Of a stretch of DNA of 64,000 nucleotides, positions 26,670 to 35,780 are shown in pieces. How positions within the stretch are numbered: the stretch's first letter is position 1; every line of letters begins with the position of its first letter. This DNA comes from Ectopseudomonas toyotomiensis. GTDB taxonomy: Bacteria > Pseudomonadota > Gammaproteobacteria > Pseudomonadales > Pseudomonadaceae. The stretch covers positions 372,001 to 436,000 of the forward strand of contig NZ_FOXK01000002.1 in NCBI RefSeq assembly GCF_900115695.1, in the 5' to 3' direction. The notes beneath the pieces were generated by a model that did not search any database, had not been told where the DNA came from, and saw nothing but the letters and a program-made list of their open reading frames with translations. Made by a program: the position numbers and the translations under genes.

Positions 26670-26707
26670 TTTCGACGACGGATTCAGCCCTCTGGATACA
26701 ATTCTTT

Positions 26708-26722
26708 CGTAGTAAAACTACA
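26708..26722. promoter_or_regulatory. Palindrome 2, candidate GntR-type operator
   Basis: GTAGT-AAA-ACTAC is the reverse complement of the core of palindrome 1. The centres are 53 bp apart, close to five helical turns, so two bound dimers would lie on the same face of the DNA. The two sites could also pair as one long hairpin if transcribed. Confidence 0.6.
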
Positions 26723-26813
26723 ATCCGCGGCTCCGCCGGCCGCGCGTGCCCCGTTGGAGCGGGGCTGCGGGCGATTGCACCGCGCGTCCGGCAGTCCGCC
26801 AAAAGGATAGACC

Positions 26814-29771
26814 ATGAGCCTGCCGTTGCTGGTCGAGTTGCCCCCTTCTCTTGTCCCCCTGGCCGAACGCGCCGAACAATCATTGCAAACCGCTTTGGCC
26901 GAACATCAAGCTCTGGCTGAACGTGTCGCCGCCTGGCCGCAAGAACGCCGCAATACCTGGCGGCAGGTGTCGGCGCTGAGCGATTTCGTCGCCGAGCAGG
27001 CTCAGCGTGATCCTCAGATGTTCGTCGCGCTGGCCGAGTCCGGTGAGCTGGAGCGCAGCCTGGCATCGGGCGAGCTGCGCCAGCAACTGGAGGCGCAGTT
27101 GGCCGAGTGTGCCGATGAGGATGCCTTGGGGCGCTGCCTGCGGCGTTTTCGTAATCGTCAGCAGCTGCGCATCATCTGGCGCGACTTCAGCCGCCAGGCG
27201 GCGCTCGGTGAGACCTGTCGCGATCTGTCCGATCTCGCCGATGCCTGCATCGATCTGGCCTATCACTGGCTGTACCCACGCCATTGCGCGCAGTTCGGTA
27301 CGCCGGTGGGGCGGCGCAGCGGCCTGCCGCAGCACATGGTCATCCTCGGCATGGGCAAACTGGGCGCGCATGAACTCAACCTGTCTTCGGACATCGATCT
27401 GATCTTCGGCTATCCCGAAGGTGGCGAGACCGAGGGTGTGAAGCGCCCGCTGGATAATCAGGAGTTCTTCATCCGTCTGGGGCAGAAGCTGATCAAGGCA
27501 CTGGATGCGATCACCGTCGACGGCTTCGTGTTCCGCACCGACATGCGCCTGCGCCCTTATGGTTCCAGCGGTGCGCTGGTGTTCAGCTTCAATGCGCTGG
27601 AGCAGTACTACCAGGATCAGGGCCGTGACTGGGAACGCTACGCCATGATCAAGGCGCGCGTGGTGGGTGGCGATCAGGCCGCGGGTGCCGAGTTGCTGGA
27701 AATGCTGCGGCCCTTCGTCTACCGGCGCTACCTGGATTTCTCCGCCATCGAGGCGCTGCGCGCGATGAAGCTGCTGATTCAGCAGGAAGTGCGGCGCAAG
27801 GGCATGAGCGAGAACATCAAGCTCGGCGCCGGCGGCATTCGCGAGATCGAGTTCATCGCCCAAGCCTTCCAGCTGATTCACGGCGGGCGCGACCTCAGCC
27901 TGCAGCAGCGGCCGCTGCTCAAGGTACTCACCACGCTGGAGGGGCAGGGCTATCTACCGCCTGCCGTGGTTGCGGAGATGAAGGAAGGCTACGAGTTCTT
28001 GCGTTATGCCGAGCACGCCTTGCAGGGCATCGGTGACCGGCAGACGCAGATGCTGCCGACCGACCCGCAGGATCAGGCGCGGGTGGCGGCGATCATGGGT
28101 TTCGCTGACTGGACGAGTTTTCATGAGCGCCTGATGCACTGGCGTGGCCGCATCGAATGGCATTTCCAGCAGGTGATCGCCGATCCTGACGAAGATGAGT
28201 CGGATGCTGGCGAGGCCTGCGTTGGCGCCGAGTGGTTGCCTTTGTGGCAAGGGGCTCTGGACGACGAGGCTGCCGCGCTTCAGCTGCAGGAGGCAGGCTT
28301 CATCGAGCCAAGTGCAGCCTGTCGGCGTCTGGGGGATCTGCGCAACGGTCCGCAGGTGCGCGCCATGCAGCGCCTCGGTCGTGAGCGTCTGGATGCTTTC
28401 ATTCCAAGACTGCTGGCACAGACTGTGGAGCACGACAAGCCGGATCTGGTGCTGGAGCGGGTGCTGCCGCTGGTGGAGAAGGTCGCACGGCGTTCGGCCT
28501 ACCTGGTGCTTTTGAGCGAAAACCCAGGTGCGCTGGAGCGCCTGATCAGTCTTTGCGCAGGTAGCCCGTGGATTGCCGAGCAGATCGCCCGCTATCCGCT
28601 GTTGCTCGACGAGCTGCTCAACGAAGGGCGGCTGTATTCGCCGCCGCTGGCGCCGGAGCTGGCGGCCGAGCTGCGCGAGCGGTTGATCCGTATTCCCGAG
28701 GAGGATCTGGAGCAGCAGATGGAGGCGCTGCGCCACTTCAAGCTGGCCCACAGTCTGCGCGTGGCGGCGTCGGAAATCGCCGGTACGCTGCCCTTGATGA
28801 AAGTGTCGGACTACCTGACCTGGCTGGCCGAGGCGATTCTCGATCAGGTGCTGGCGCTGGCTTGGCAGCATACGGTGCAACGTCATGGTCGCCCGCAGCG
28901 TGCCGATGGCACGCTGTGCGACCCGGACTTCATCATCGTCGGTTATGGCAAAGTCGGTGGCCTGGAATTCGGCCATGGCTCGGACCTGGATCTGGTGTTC
29001 ATTCATGACGGCGACCCGCAGGCCGAGACCGACGGCGCCAAGCCCATTGATGGCGCGCAGTTCTTCACCCGTCTGGGCCAGCGCATCATTCACCTGCTGA
29101 CCACCCAGACCACCTCCGGCGCGCTCTACGAGGTGGACATGCGCCTGCGACCATCGGGCGCAGCCGGGCTTCTGGTCAGCTCGCTCGGCGCCTTCCAGCG
29201 CTATCAGGAAAACGAGGCCTGGACTTGGGAGCACCAGGCGCTGGTGCGCGCACGGGTGCTGGTGGGATGTTCGCGCCTGGCCGGCGAATTCGCTCGCGTG
29301 CGCGCCGAGGTGCTAGGCCGTCAGCGCGATATCCAGGCACTGCGCGTCGAGGTCAGCGAGATGCGCGCGAAGATGCGCGACAACCTTGGCAACAAAAATA
29401 CCGCAGCCGGAACGGCGCCGAATGCCTTCGAGGCCACGTCCTCCTTCGATCTGAAGCAGGACGCCGGTGGTATCGTCGATATCGAATTTATGGTGCAATA
29501 TGCGGCTCTGGCCTGGTCGTGGCAACACCCGCAGCTACTCGAGTTCACCGATAACATCCGCATTCTGGAAGGTCTGGAGCGGGTCGGTCTGATGAGCGCC
29601 GAGGATGCCGCATTGCTGCGCGAGGTCTACAAGATCTATCGCTCGGCTGCCCATCGCCAGGCACTGCAGAAGCAGCCTGGGGTGGTGCCGGGGGATCAGT
29701 TCCAGGATGAGCGCCGCGCCGTGATGCGCCTGTGGCGTGAGCTGGGGCTTGAGTTGAACAACGGGGCCTGA
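26814..29771 (+). CDS. glnE: Bifunctional glutamine synthetase adenylyltransferase/deadenylylase
   Basis: A 985-residue enzyme that adds and removes AMP on glutamine synthetase in response to PII and glutamine. Two nucleotidyltransferase modules are visible: GMGKLGAHELNLSSDIDLIF (about residues 178-197) and GYGKVGGLEFGHGSDLDLVF (about 705-724), each with the GxG-SD-D-D metal site. Each is followed by its helical PII-uridylyl-transferase-like domain. AAAAGGATAGACC precedes the start. The stop codon lies in the loop of a small hairpin (29763-29777). ilvE follows after 49 bp. Confidence 0.97.
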   Translation: MSLPLLVELPPSLVPLAERAEQSLQTALAEHQALAERVAAWPQERRNTWRQVSALSDFVAEQAQRDPQMFVALAESGELERSLASGELRQQLEAQLAECADEDALGRCLRRFRNRQQLRIIWRDFSRQAALGETCRDLSDLADACIDLAYHWLYPRHCAQFGTPVGRRSGLPQHMVILGMGKLGAHELNLSSDIDLIFGYPEGGETEGVKRPLDNQEFFIRLGQKLIKALDAITVDGFVFRTDMRLRPYGSSGALVFSFNALEQYYQDQGRDWERYAMIKARVVGGDQAAGAELLEMLRPFVYRRYLDFSAIEALRAMKLLIQQEVRRKGMSENIKLGAGGIREIEFIAQAFQLIHGGRDLSLQQRPLLKVLTTLEGQGYLPPAVVAEMKEGYEFLRYAEHALQGIGDRQTQMLPTDPQDQARVAAIMGFADWTSFHERLMHWRGRIEWHFQQVIADPDEDESDAGEACVGAEWLPLWQGALDDEAAALQLQEAGFIEPSAACRRLGDLRNGPQVRAMQRLGRERLDAFIPRLLAQTVEHDKPDLVLERVLPLVEKVARRSAYLVLLSENPGALERLISLCAGSPWIAEQIARYPLLLDELLNEGRLYSPPLAPELAAELRERLIRIPEEDLEQQMEALRHFKLAHSLRVAASEIAGTLPLMKVSDYLTWLAEAILDQVLALAWQHTVQRHGRPQRADGTLCDPDFIIVGYGKVGGLEFGHGSDLDLVFIHDGDPQAETDGAKPIDGAQFFTRLGQRIIHLLTTQTTSGALYEVDMRLRPSGAAGLLVSSLGAFQRYQENEAWTWEHQALVRARVLVGCSRLAGEFARVRAEVLGRQRDIQALRVEVSEMRAKMRDNLGNKNTAAGTAPNAFEATSSFDLKQDAGGIVDIEFMVQYAALAWSWQHPQLLEFTDNIRILEGLERVGLMSAEDAALLREVYKIYRSAAHRQALQKQPGVVPGDQFQDERRAVMRLWRELGLELNNGA

Positions 29772-29820
29772 GGCCCCACCTACTGATCGAACCGTGAAGC
29801 GAATTTGAGGAGCAGGCAAG

Positions 29821-30744
29821 ATGTCGATGTCCGACCGTGATGGCGTGATCTGGTACGACGGCAAGCTGGTGCCGTGGCGCGAAGCCAACACCCATGTGCT
29901 GACCCATACCCTGCACTACGGCATGGGCGTGTTCGAGGGCGTGCGTGCCTACAACACCCCGGATGGCACCGCGATCTTCCGCCTGCAGGCGCACACCGAC
30001 CGCCTGTTCGATTCGGCGCACATCTTCAATATGCAGATTCCTTTCAGCAAGGAAGAGATCAACGAAGCGCAGCGCGCCGCCGTGCGTGAAAATGGTCTGG
30101 AAAGCGCCTACCTGCGCCCGATGGTGTTCTTCGGCAGCGAAGGCATGGGCCTGCGCGCCGCTGGCCTGAAGGTGCATGTGATCGTCGCTGCCTGGCACTG
30201 GGGCGCCTACATGGGTGAAGAAGCGCTGGAAGCCGGCATCAAGGTGCGTACCAGCTCCTACACCCGTCACCACGTCAACATCTCCATGACCCGTGCCAAG
30301 GCCAACGGCAACTACATCAACTCGATGCTGGCCCTGCAGGAAGCCATCTCCGGCGGAGCCGACGAGGCCATGCTGCTGGATCCGGAAGGCTACGTGGCCG
30401 AGGGTTCGGGCGAGAACATCTTCCTGGTCAAAGACGGCGTGGTGTACACCCCGGAGGTGACCTCCTGCCTCAACGGCATCACCCGCAGCACCATCCTGAC
30501 CCTGGCCGAAGAGCACGGCATCAAGGTGGTCGAGAAGCGCATTACCCGCGATGAGGTGTACATCGCCGACGAGGCCTTCTTCACCGGCACCGCCGCTGAA
30601 GTCACGCCGATTCGTGAAGTAGATGGCCGCAAGATTGGTGCCGGCCGCCGTGGCCCGGTCACCGAGAAACTGCAGAAAGCCTACTTCGACCTGGTCACCG
30701 GCAAGACCAGTGGCCACGCCGAATGGCGTACGCTGGTTAAGTAA
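29821..30744 (+). CDS. ilvE: Branched-chain amino acid aminotransferase IlvE
   Basis: A 307-residue PLP enzyme for the last step of Val, Leu and Ile synthesis. The fold IV pattern is complete: LHYGMGVFEGVRAY near the N-terminus, Lys160 in TRAKANGNYIN binding PLP, DEAMLLDPEGYVAEG and the C-terminal FFTGTAAEVTPI. The start has GAGGAGCAGG upstream. A hairpin (30762-30790) separates it from waaF. Confidence 0.97.
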   Translation: MSMSDRDGVIWYDGKLVPWREANTHVLTHTLHYGMGVFEGVRAYNTPDGTAIFRLQAHTDRLFDSAHIFNMQIPFSKEEINEAQRAAVRENGLESAYLRPMVFFGSEGMGLRAAGLKVHVIVAAWHWGAYMGEEALEAGIKVRTSSYTRHHVNISMTRAKANGNYINSMLALQEAISGGADEAMLLDPEGYVAEGSGENIFLVKDGVVYTPEVTSCLNGITRSTILTLAEEHGIKVVEKRITRDEVYIADEAFFTGTAAEVTPIREVDGRKIGAGRRGPVTEKLQKAYFDLVTGKTSGHAEWRTLVK

Positions 30745-30761
30745 GCGATTGCTCGAAGGCT

Positions 30762-30793
30762 CGACGGGGAGGCGAAAGCCTCCCCGGTCGTTT
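30762..30793 (+). terminator. Hairpin between ilvE and waaF, likely partial terminator
   Basis: GGGGAGGC-GAAA-GCCTCCCC is an 8-bp stem with a stable GAAA tetraloop, extended by further pairs, followed by only TTT. It ends 15 bp before the waaF start, so it may attenuate read-through rather than stop it. Confidence 0.6.
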
Positions 30794-30804
30794 CTGGAAA
30801 GAAT

Positions 30805-31848
30805 ATGAAGATACTTATCGTTGGGCCAAGCTGGGTAGGCGACATGGTGATGGCGCAGACGCTGTTCCAGTGCCTGAAGCAGCGCCATCCCGAGTGCGAG
30901 ATCGACGTGCTGGCGCCCGAGTGGAGCCGGCCGATTCTCGAGCGCATGCCTGAAGTGCGCGCCGCATTAAGCCTGCCGCTCGGTCACGGCGTGCTCGATC
31001 TGGCCACGCGCCGGCGCATCGGCAAGTCGCTGGCCGGCCAGTACGACCAGGCCATCCTGCTGCCCAACTCGCTCAAGTCCGCCTTGGTGCCCTGGTTCGC
31101 CGGCATCCCCAAGCGCACCGGCTGGAAGGGCGAGATGCGCTATGGCCTGCTCAACGATATCCGCACGCTGGACAAAGAACGCTACCCGCTGATGATCGAG
31201 CGTTTCATGGCGCTGGCCTATGAGCCCGGTGCTATGTTGCCGCAGCCTTATCCGCAGCCGCGTCTGGTGATCGATGAGGCCAGTCGTGATGCCGCGCTGG
31301 TCAAGTTCGACCTGCAGCTGGATCGCCCGGTGCTGGCGCTGTGTCCAGGCGCAGAGTTCGGCGAGGCCAAGCGCTGGCCGGCCGAGCACTATGCCAAGGT
31401 GGCCGAGATCAAGATTCGCGAGGGCTGGCAGGTGTGGCTGTTTGGCTCGAAGAACGACCATGCCGGCGGCGAAGATATTCGCATGCGCCTGATTCCGGGG
31501 CTGCGTGAGGAAGTCAGCAACCTGTCCGGGCAGACCAGCCTGGCCGAGGCCATCGACCTGATGTCGGCGGCCACTGCCGTGGTGTCCAACGACTCCGGGC
31601 TGATGCACGTGGCAGCGGCGCTGAACCGTCCGCTGGTGGCTGTCTACGGCTCCACCTCGCCAGGTTTCACCCCGCCGTTGGCTGATCGCGTCGAGATCGT
31701 TCGCCTGGGGTTGGAGTGCAGCCCCTGCTTCGATCGGACCTGTCGTTTTGGTCACTACAACTGCCTGCGCGAACTCAAGCCGCGCCCGGTGATCGAGGCG
31801 CTGGATCGGCTGGTCGGTGAAACCTTGAGCCTGGTCGAGGGCGACTGA
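30805..31848 (+). CDS. waaF: ADP-heptose:LPS heptosyltransferase II
   Basis: A 347-residue GT9 enzyme that adds the second L,D-heptose to the inner core on the cytoplasmic face. The N-terminal ILIVGPSWVGDMVMAQTLF and the C-terminal donor-binding VVSNDSGLMHVAAALNRP are WaaF signatures; LALCPGAEFGEAKRWP marks the second Rossmann domain. First gene of a run of closely spaced core genes; waaC follows after one base. Confidence 0.96.
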   Translation: MKILIVGPSWVGDMVMAQTLFQCLKQRHPECEIDVLAPEWSRPILERMPEVRAALSLPLGHGVLDLATRRRIGKSLAGQYDQAILLPNSLKSALVPWFAGIPKRTGWKGEMRYGLLNDIRTLDKERYPLMIERFMALAYEPGAMLPQPYPQPRLVIDEASRDAALVKFDLQLDRPVLALCPGAEFGEAKRWPAEHYAKVAEIKIREGWQVWLFGSKNDHAGGEDIRMRLIPGLREEVSNLSGQTSLAEAIDLMSAATAVVSNDSGLMHVAAALNRPLVAVYGSTSPGFTPPLADRVEIVRLGLECSPCFDRTCRFGHYNCLRELKPRPVIEALDRLVGETLSLVEGD

Positions 31849-31849
31849 T

Positions 31850-32854
31850 TTGCGGGTACTGATCATCAAGACCTCGTCGCTGGGCGACGTGGTGCATACC
31901 CTGCCGGCCCTGACCGATGCGGCGCGTGCCATTCCCGGCATCCGCTTCGACTGGGTGGTGGAAGAGGGCTTCGCCGAGATTCCCGCCTGGCATCCGGCGG
32001 TGTCCCGGGTGATTCCGGTGGCGATCCGCCGCTGGCGCAAGCATCCCCTGCGCACCTGGCGCAGTGGAGAATGGGCGCGCTTCAAGCAGCGTCTGCGTGA
32101 AACCCGCTACGACCTGGTGATCGATGCCCAGGGCCTGCTCAAGAGTGCCTGGCTGACGTGTTACGTCTCGGCGCCGGTGGCCGGTCTGGATCGCGATTCG
32201 GCGCGTGAGCCACTGGCCAGTCGCTTCTATGACCGCCGCTATGCGATAGCCAAGGATCAGCATGCCCTGGAGCGTGTGCGCCAGCTGTTCGCCAAGGCGC
32301 TCGGTTATACGCTGCCGTCCGGCAGTGGTGACTACGGCCTGAATCGTGCGGCGATGATGGACGCTACCGCGCAGCCCTATCTGGTATTCCTGCATGGCAC
32401 CACCTGGGCCAGCAAACACTGGCCGGAAGCCGACTGGCGTGCGCTGGCCGAGCGCATGGACGAGCTGGGCTGGGCCGTGCGCCTGCCCTGGGGCAACGAG
32501 ATGGAGAAGGCACGTGCCGAACGCATCGCTGCCGGCCTGACGCATGCCGCCGTGCTGCCGAAACTGAACCTGGCCGGCGTGGCCAAGGTGATCGCTGGCG
32601 CCAGCGCCTGCGTTTCCGTCGACACCGGCCTCGGTCATCTGGCTGCTGCGCTGGATGTACCCAATATTTCTTTGTATGGCCCGACGTTGCCCGGCAAGGT
32701 GGGTGCCTACGGTCGTAGCCAGATTCACCTGTGTGCCAGTGGCCCGGGCGCCGGCAGCGGTGACCGTGACCAGCCCTGCTTCGATGGTCTCGGCGCCGAG
32801 CGCGTCGGCCTGGAACTGGAGGCGCTGCTGCTGGCGCCTCCCGGCACCCTTTAA
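31850..32854 (+). CDS. waaC: LPS heptosyltransferase I
   Basis: A 334-residue GT9 enzyme that transfers the first heptose to Kdo2-lipid A. MRVLIIKTSSLGDVVHTLPA starts the protein, LVIDAQGLLKSAW and VSVDTGLGHLAAALDVP are family motifs. The start codon is TTG at 31850, one base after the waaF stop; the conserved N-terminus begins exactly there, so no other start fits. Translation is probably coupled to waaF. Confidence 0.95.
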   Translation: MRVLIIKTSSLGDVVHTLPALTDAARAIPGIRFDWVVEEGFAEIPAWHPAVSRVIPVAIRRWRKHPLRTWRSGEWARFKQRLRETRYDLVIDAQGLLKSAWLTCYVSAPVAGLDRDSAREPLASRFYDRRYAIAKDQHALERVRQLFAKALGYTLPSGSGDYGLNRAAMMDATAQPYLVFLHGTTWASKHWPEADWRALAERMDELGWAVRLPWGNEMEKARAERIAAGLTHAAVLPKLNLAGVAKVIAGASACVSVDTGLGHLAAALDVPNISLYGPTLPGKVGAYGRSQIHLCASGPGAGSGDRDQPCFDGLGAERVGLELEALLLAPPGTL

Positions 32855-32863
32855 GGAGCGGCT

Positions 32864-33988
32864 ATGCAACTGGCCTTCGTCCTCTACAAATATTTCCCCT
32901 TCGGCGGGCTGCAGCGCGACTTCATGCGTATCGCCCTCGAATGCCAGGCACGTGGTCATGCCATCCGTGTTTACACGCCGATCTGGGAGGGCGAAAACCC
33001 CGGCGGCTTCGATGTGCGCGTGGCGCCGGTGCGTGCGCTGTTCAATCATCGCCGCAACGAGAAATTCAGCGCCTGGCTGCAGGCTGATTTGAAACGCGAC
33101 CCGGTCGACCGGGTGATCGGTTTCAACAAGATGCCGGGCCTGGATGTTTATTACGCTGCTGACGGCTGTTTCGAGGACAAGGCGCAGACCCTGCGCAACC
33201 CGATCTACCGCCGCTGGGGCCGCTACAAGCACTTCGCCGATTACGAACGCGCGGTATTCGCGCCGGAGTCGAAAACCGAGATTCTGATGATCTCCGAGGT
33301 GCAGCAGCCGCTATTCATCAAACACTACAAGACCCCGCTGCAGCGCTTCCACCTGCTGCCGCCCGGCATTGCCTTTGACCGCCGCGCGCCGGCCAATGCC
33401 GCCGAGATTCGCGCCGAATTCCGTCGCGAGTTCAAGCTGGCCGACGACGACCTGTTGCTGGTGCAGATTGGTTCTGGCTTCAAGACCAAGGGTCTGGATC
33501 GCAGTCTCAAGGCGCTGGCCGCGTTGCCGCGCGAGCTGCGCAAGCGCACGCGGCTGATCGCCATCGGCCAGGACGATCCAAAGCCCTTCCTGCTGCAGAT
33601 CAAGGCGCTGGGTCTGTCCGATCAGGTGCAGATACTCAAGGGGCGTAGCGACATTCCGCGCTTCCTGCTCGGTGCCGATCTGCTGATCCATCCGGCTTAT
33701 AACGAGAACACCGGCACCGTGCTGCTGGAGGCTCTGGTATCCGGCTTGCCGGTGCTGGTCACCGATGTCTGCGGCTACGCCCACTACATCACCGATGCCG
33801 ATTGCGGCCGCGTGCTGCCCAGCCCCTTCGAGCAGAACCATCTCAATCGCACGTTGGCCGATATGCTGGCTGACCCTGAGCGCCGCGCTTTCTGGAGCCG
33901 CAACGGCCTGCTCTATGCCGATAGCGCCGACCTGTATTCGATGCCGAAGAAGGCCGCCGACGTGATCCTCGCGGAGAGACGCGCGTGA
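32864..33988 (+). CDS. waaG: LPS core glucosyltransferase-like GT4 enzyme WaaG
   Basis: A 374-residue family-4 glycosyltransferase that adds the first hexose (a galactosamine in P. aeruginosa, glucose in E. coli) to heptose II. YKYFPFGGLQRDFMRIA is the acceptor-side motif; IGSGFKTKGLDRSL and NENTGTVLLEALVSGLPVL form the donor site with the EX7E pattern. AAGGAGCGGCT precedes the ATG. It overlaps waaP by 4 bp. Confidence 0.95.
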   Translation: MQLAFVLYKYFPFGGLQRDFMRIALECQARGHAIRVYTPIWEGENPGGFDVRVAPVRALFNHRRNEKFSAWLQADLKRDPVDRVIGFNKMPGLDVYYAADGCFEDKAQTLRNPIYRRWGRYKHFADYERAVFAPESKTEILMISEVQQPLFIKHYKTPLQRFHLLPPGIAFDRRAPANAAEIRAEFRREFKLADDDLLLVQIGSGFKTKGLDRSLKALAALPRELRKRTRLIAIGQDDPKPFLLQIKALGLSDQVQILKGRSDIPRFLLGADLLIHPAYNENTGTVLLEALVSGLPVLVTDVCGYAHYITDADCGRVLPSPFEQNHLNRTLADMLADPERRAFWSRNGLLYADSADLYSMPKKAADVILAERRA

Positions 33989-34791
33989 AGCTGATTCTTG
34001 CCGAACCCTTCAAGAGCCTGTGGGCGGGCCGCGATGCCTTCGAGGCCGTCGAGGTGCTGCAGGGCCAGGTCTATCGTGAGTTGGAAGGGCGTCGCACCCT
34101 GCGCACCGAAGTCGATGGGCGCGGTTATTTCGTCAAGATTCACCGTGGCATCGGCTGGGGTGAAATCGCCAAGAACCTGCTGACGGCCAAGGTCCCTGTG
34201 CTCGGTGCTGCGCAGGAGTGGCAGGCGATCGCTCGCCTGACCGAGGTCGGTGTGCCGACCATGACCGCCGTGGCCTATGGGGAGCGTGGCAGCAATCCGG
34301 CGCGTCAGCACTCGTTCATCGTCACCGAAGAGCTGGCGCCGACCGTAGATCTGGAACAGCTCAGCCTCAACTGGGCGCAGCAACCGCCGAAGGCCTCGCT
34401 CAAGTGGGCGCTGATCCGCGAAGTGGCACAGATGACCGGCAACATGCACCGCGCCGGGGTCAACCATCGTGACTGCTATATCTGCCATTTCCTGCTGCAC
34501 ACTGATCGACCGATTCAGGCCGATGACCTGCGCCTGTCGGTCATCGACCTGCACCGTGCCCAGGTACGAGACACAGTGCCCCGCCGTTGGCGTGACAAGG
34601 ACCTGGCCGCCCTGTATTTCTCGGTGCTGGACATCGGCCTGACCCGCCGCGACAAGTTGCGCTTTCTACGCACCTACTTCCAGCGTCCATTGCGCCAGGT
34701 GCTGCACGAGGAAGCGACCCTGCTCGCCTGGCTGGAGCGCAAGGCGGTGAAACTGTATGAGCGTAAACAACGTTATGGAGGTCGACTGTAA
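33985..34791 (+). CDS. waaP: LPS core heptose I kinase WaaP
   Basis: A 268-residue kinase-fold enzyme that phosphorylates heptose I of the inner core, essential in P. aeruginosa. Lys51 in GYFVKIHRG is the ATP lysine, Asp163 in HRDCYICHFLL is the catalytic base, and VIDLHRAQV holds the metal-binding Asp. The length is the same as I recall for the P. aeruginosa protein. It starts in the last codons of waaG and ends directly at the start of the next gene. Confidence 0.95.
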   Translation: MKLILAEPFKSLWAGRDAFEAVEVLQGQVYRELEGRRTLRTEVDGRGYFVKIHRGIGWGEIAKNLLTAKVPVLGAAQEWQAIARLTEVGVPTMTAVAYGERGSNPARQHSFIVTEELAPTVDLEQLSLNWAQQPPKASLKWALIREVAQMTGNMHRAGVNHRDCYICHFLLHTDRPIQADDLRLSVIDLHRAQVRDTVPRRWRDKDLAALYFSVLDIGLTRRDKLRFLRTYFQRPLRQVLHEEATLLAWLERKAVKLYERKQRYGGRL

Positions 34792-35778
34792 ATGTCGGCA
34801 GAGAAGACATTTATCCGTGCGGGGATGAAAGTGGCGGTGGTCTCGTGCTCGGCTCTGGGAGACACAACCTTGTTTCTACGCCTTGCTTGGCGTCTGCAGG
34901 CCGCTGGTGCTCAGGTCACGGTCGTCTCTGCTTCTTTGTCGGCCGTGCGCGAGTATTTACCAGGCCTAGAGATCATTGGAGATACGCAGCCAGATGTTGC
35001 AGCACTGGCTGAAAGCAATGATCTGGTGATTTGCTACATCGACTGGCTGATCAAGGCGTCTCAAGCCGGAGTTGAACTGTTGTCATTGAGTAACGTTGCT
35101 TACTTATCTGGTAAGAAGCTTCCGGCCAGATTTCAGCTCGATCAACGTTCCGTGTTAATTGATGGGGTTCTAATTCCCGCTGCCCACAATGTCATTTGCC
35201 GCGATCCGAAAGCTGGAAAAACCATGGTGCAGTGGATCGATCTCTATGCCGAGGAAGTGCTTGGGCTTGATCCGGCTATTCCTCTGATGGGGTTTCAATT
35301 CTTGCCCGCTGTGGCAGGTGATGCTGGATTTCGTATCGCGATTTTCCCAACTACGCCGCATGCCAAAAAGAATTATTCGAGTCGTGGCTATCGGCGTCTG
35401 GCTCGGAGTTTGGTTGCTAAGGGGTGGCAGGTCGAGTTTGTTGGCACCCCTGCCGAAAGGGATGTATTGCAAGCGCAGTATGAGGGTTTCACCGTACATG
35501 CTTTCACCGACTTGAAGGGGCTGGTGGATTTTCTCTGTAGCTGCTCCATCGTGATCAGCAATGATTCGGGTGGCGGACATTTGGGTTCGTTATTGGGGCT
35601 GCGAACCTTCACTATCACTCGACGTCGTTTGGACTTTACTTGGCGGCCTGGTTTCAATTCTCTCAATAGGGTTATTAATCCGCTGTTCACCTTCAAGTGG
35701 ATGGGAAAAACTGTTTGGCGACCGTTTATTCCATTGAGCCGCGTTTTACGGGAAATTCCCACGGTGGTGAGGCGATAA
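34792..35778 (+). CDS. GT9-family (heptosyltransferase-like) glycosyltransferase
   Basis: A 328-residue protein with the GT9 layout: VVSCSALGDTTLFLRLAWRL at the N-terminus and the donor motif ISNDSGGGHLGSLLGLRTF near residue 260. It is divergent from WaaF and WaaC and lacks a recognisable acceptor motif, so sugar and position are unknown; an outer-core addition is likely. The start is the ATG touching the waaP stop, with GGAGG upstream; Met at 34825 is an alternative. Base composition drops sharply within this gene and codons such as TTA, ATA and AGG appear, suggesting acquisition. Confidence 0.8.
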   Translation: MSAEKTFIRAGMKVAVVSCSALGDTTLFLRLAWRLQAAGAQVTVVSASLSAVREYLPGLEIIGDTQPDVAALAESNDLVICYIDWLIKASQAGVELLSLSNVAYLSGKKLPARFQLDQRSVLIDGVLIPAAHNVICRDPKAGKTMVQWIDLYAEEVLGLDPAIPLMGFQFLPAVAGDAGFRIAIFPTTPHAKKNYSSRGYRRLARSLVAKGWQVEFVGTPAERDVLQAQYEGFTVHAFTDLKGLVDFLCSCSIVISNDSGGGHLGSLLGLRTFTITRRRLDFTWRPGFNSLNRVINPLFTFKWMGKTVWRPFIPLSRVLREIPTVVRR

Positions 35779-35780
35779 CC

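Noticed and set aside
28195..29234. Several 100-430-codon frames inside glnE on both strands
   Set aside because: glnE is intact with both catalytic modules; these frames are composition artefacts.
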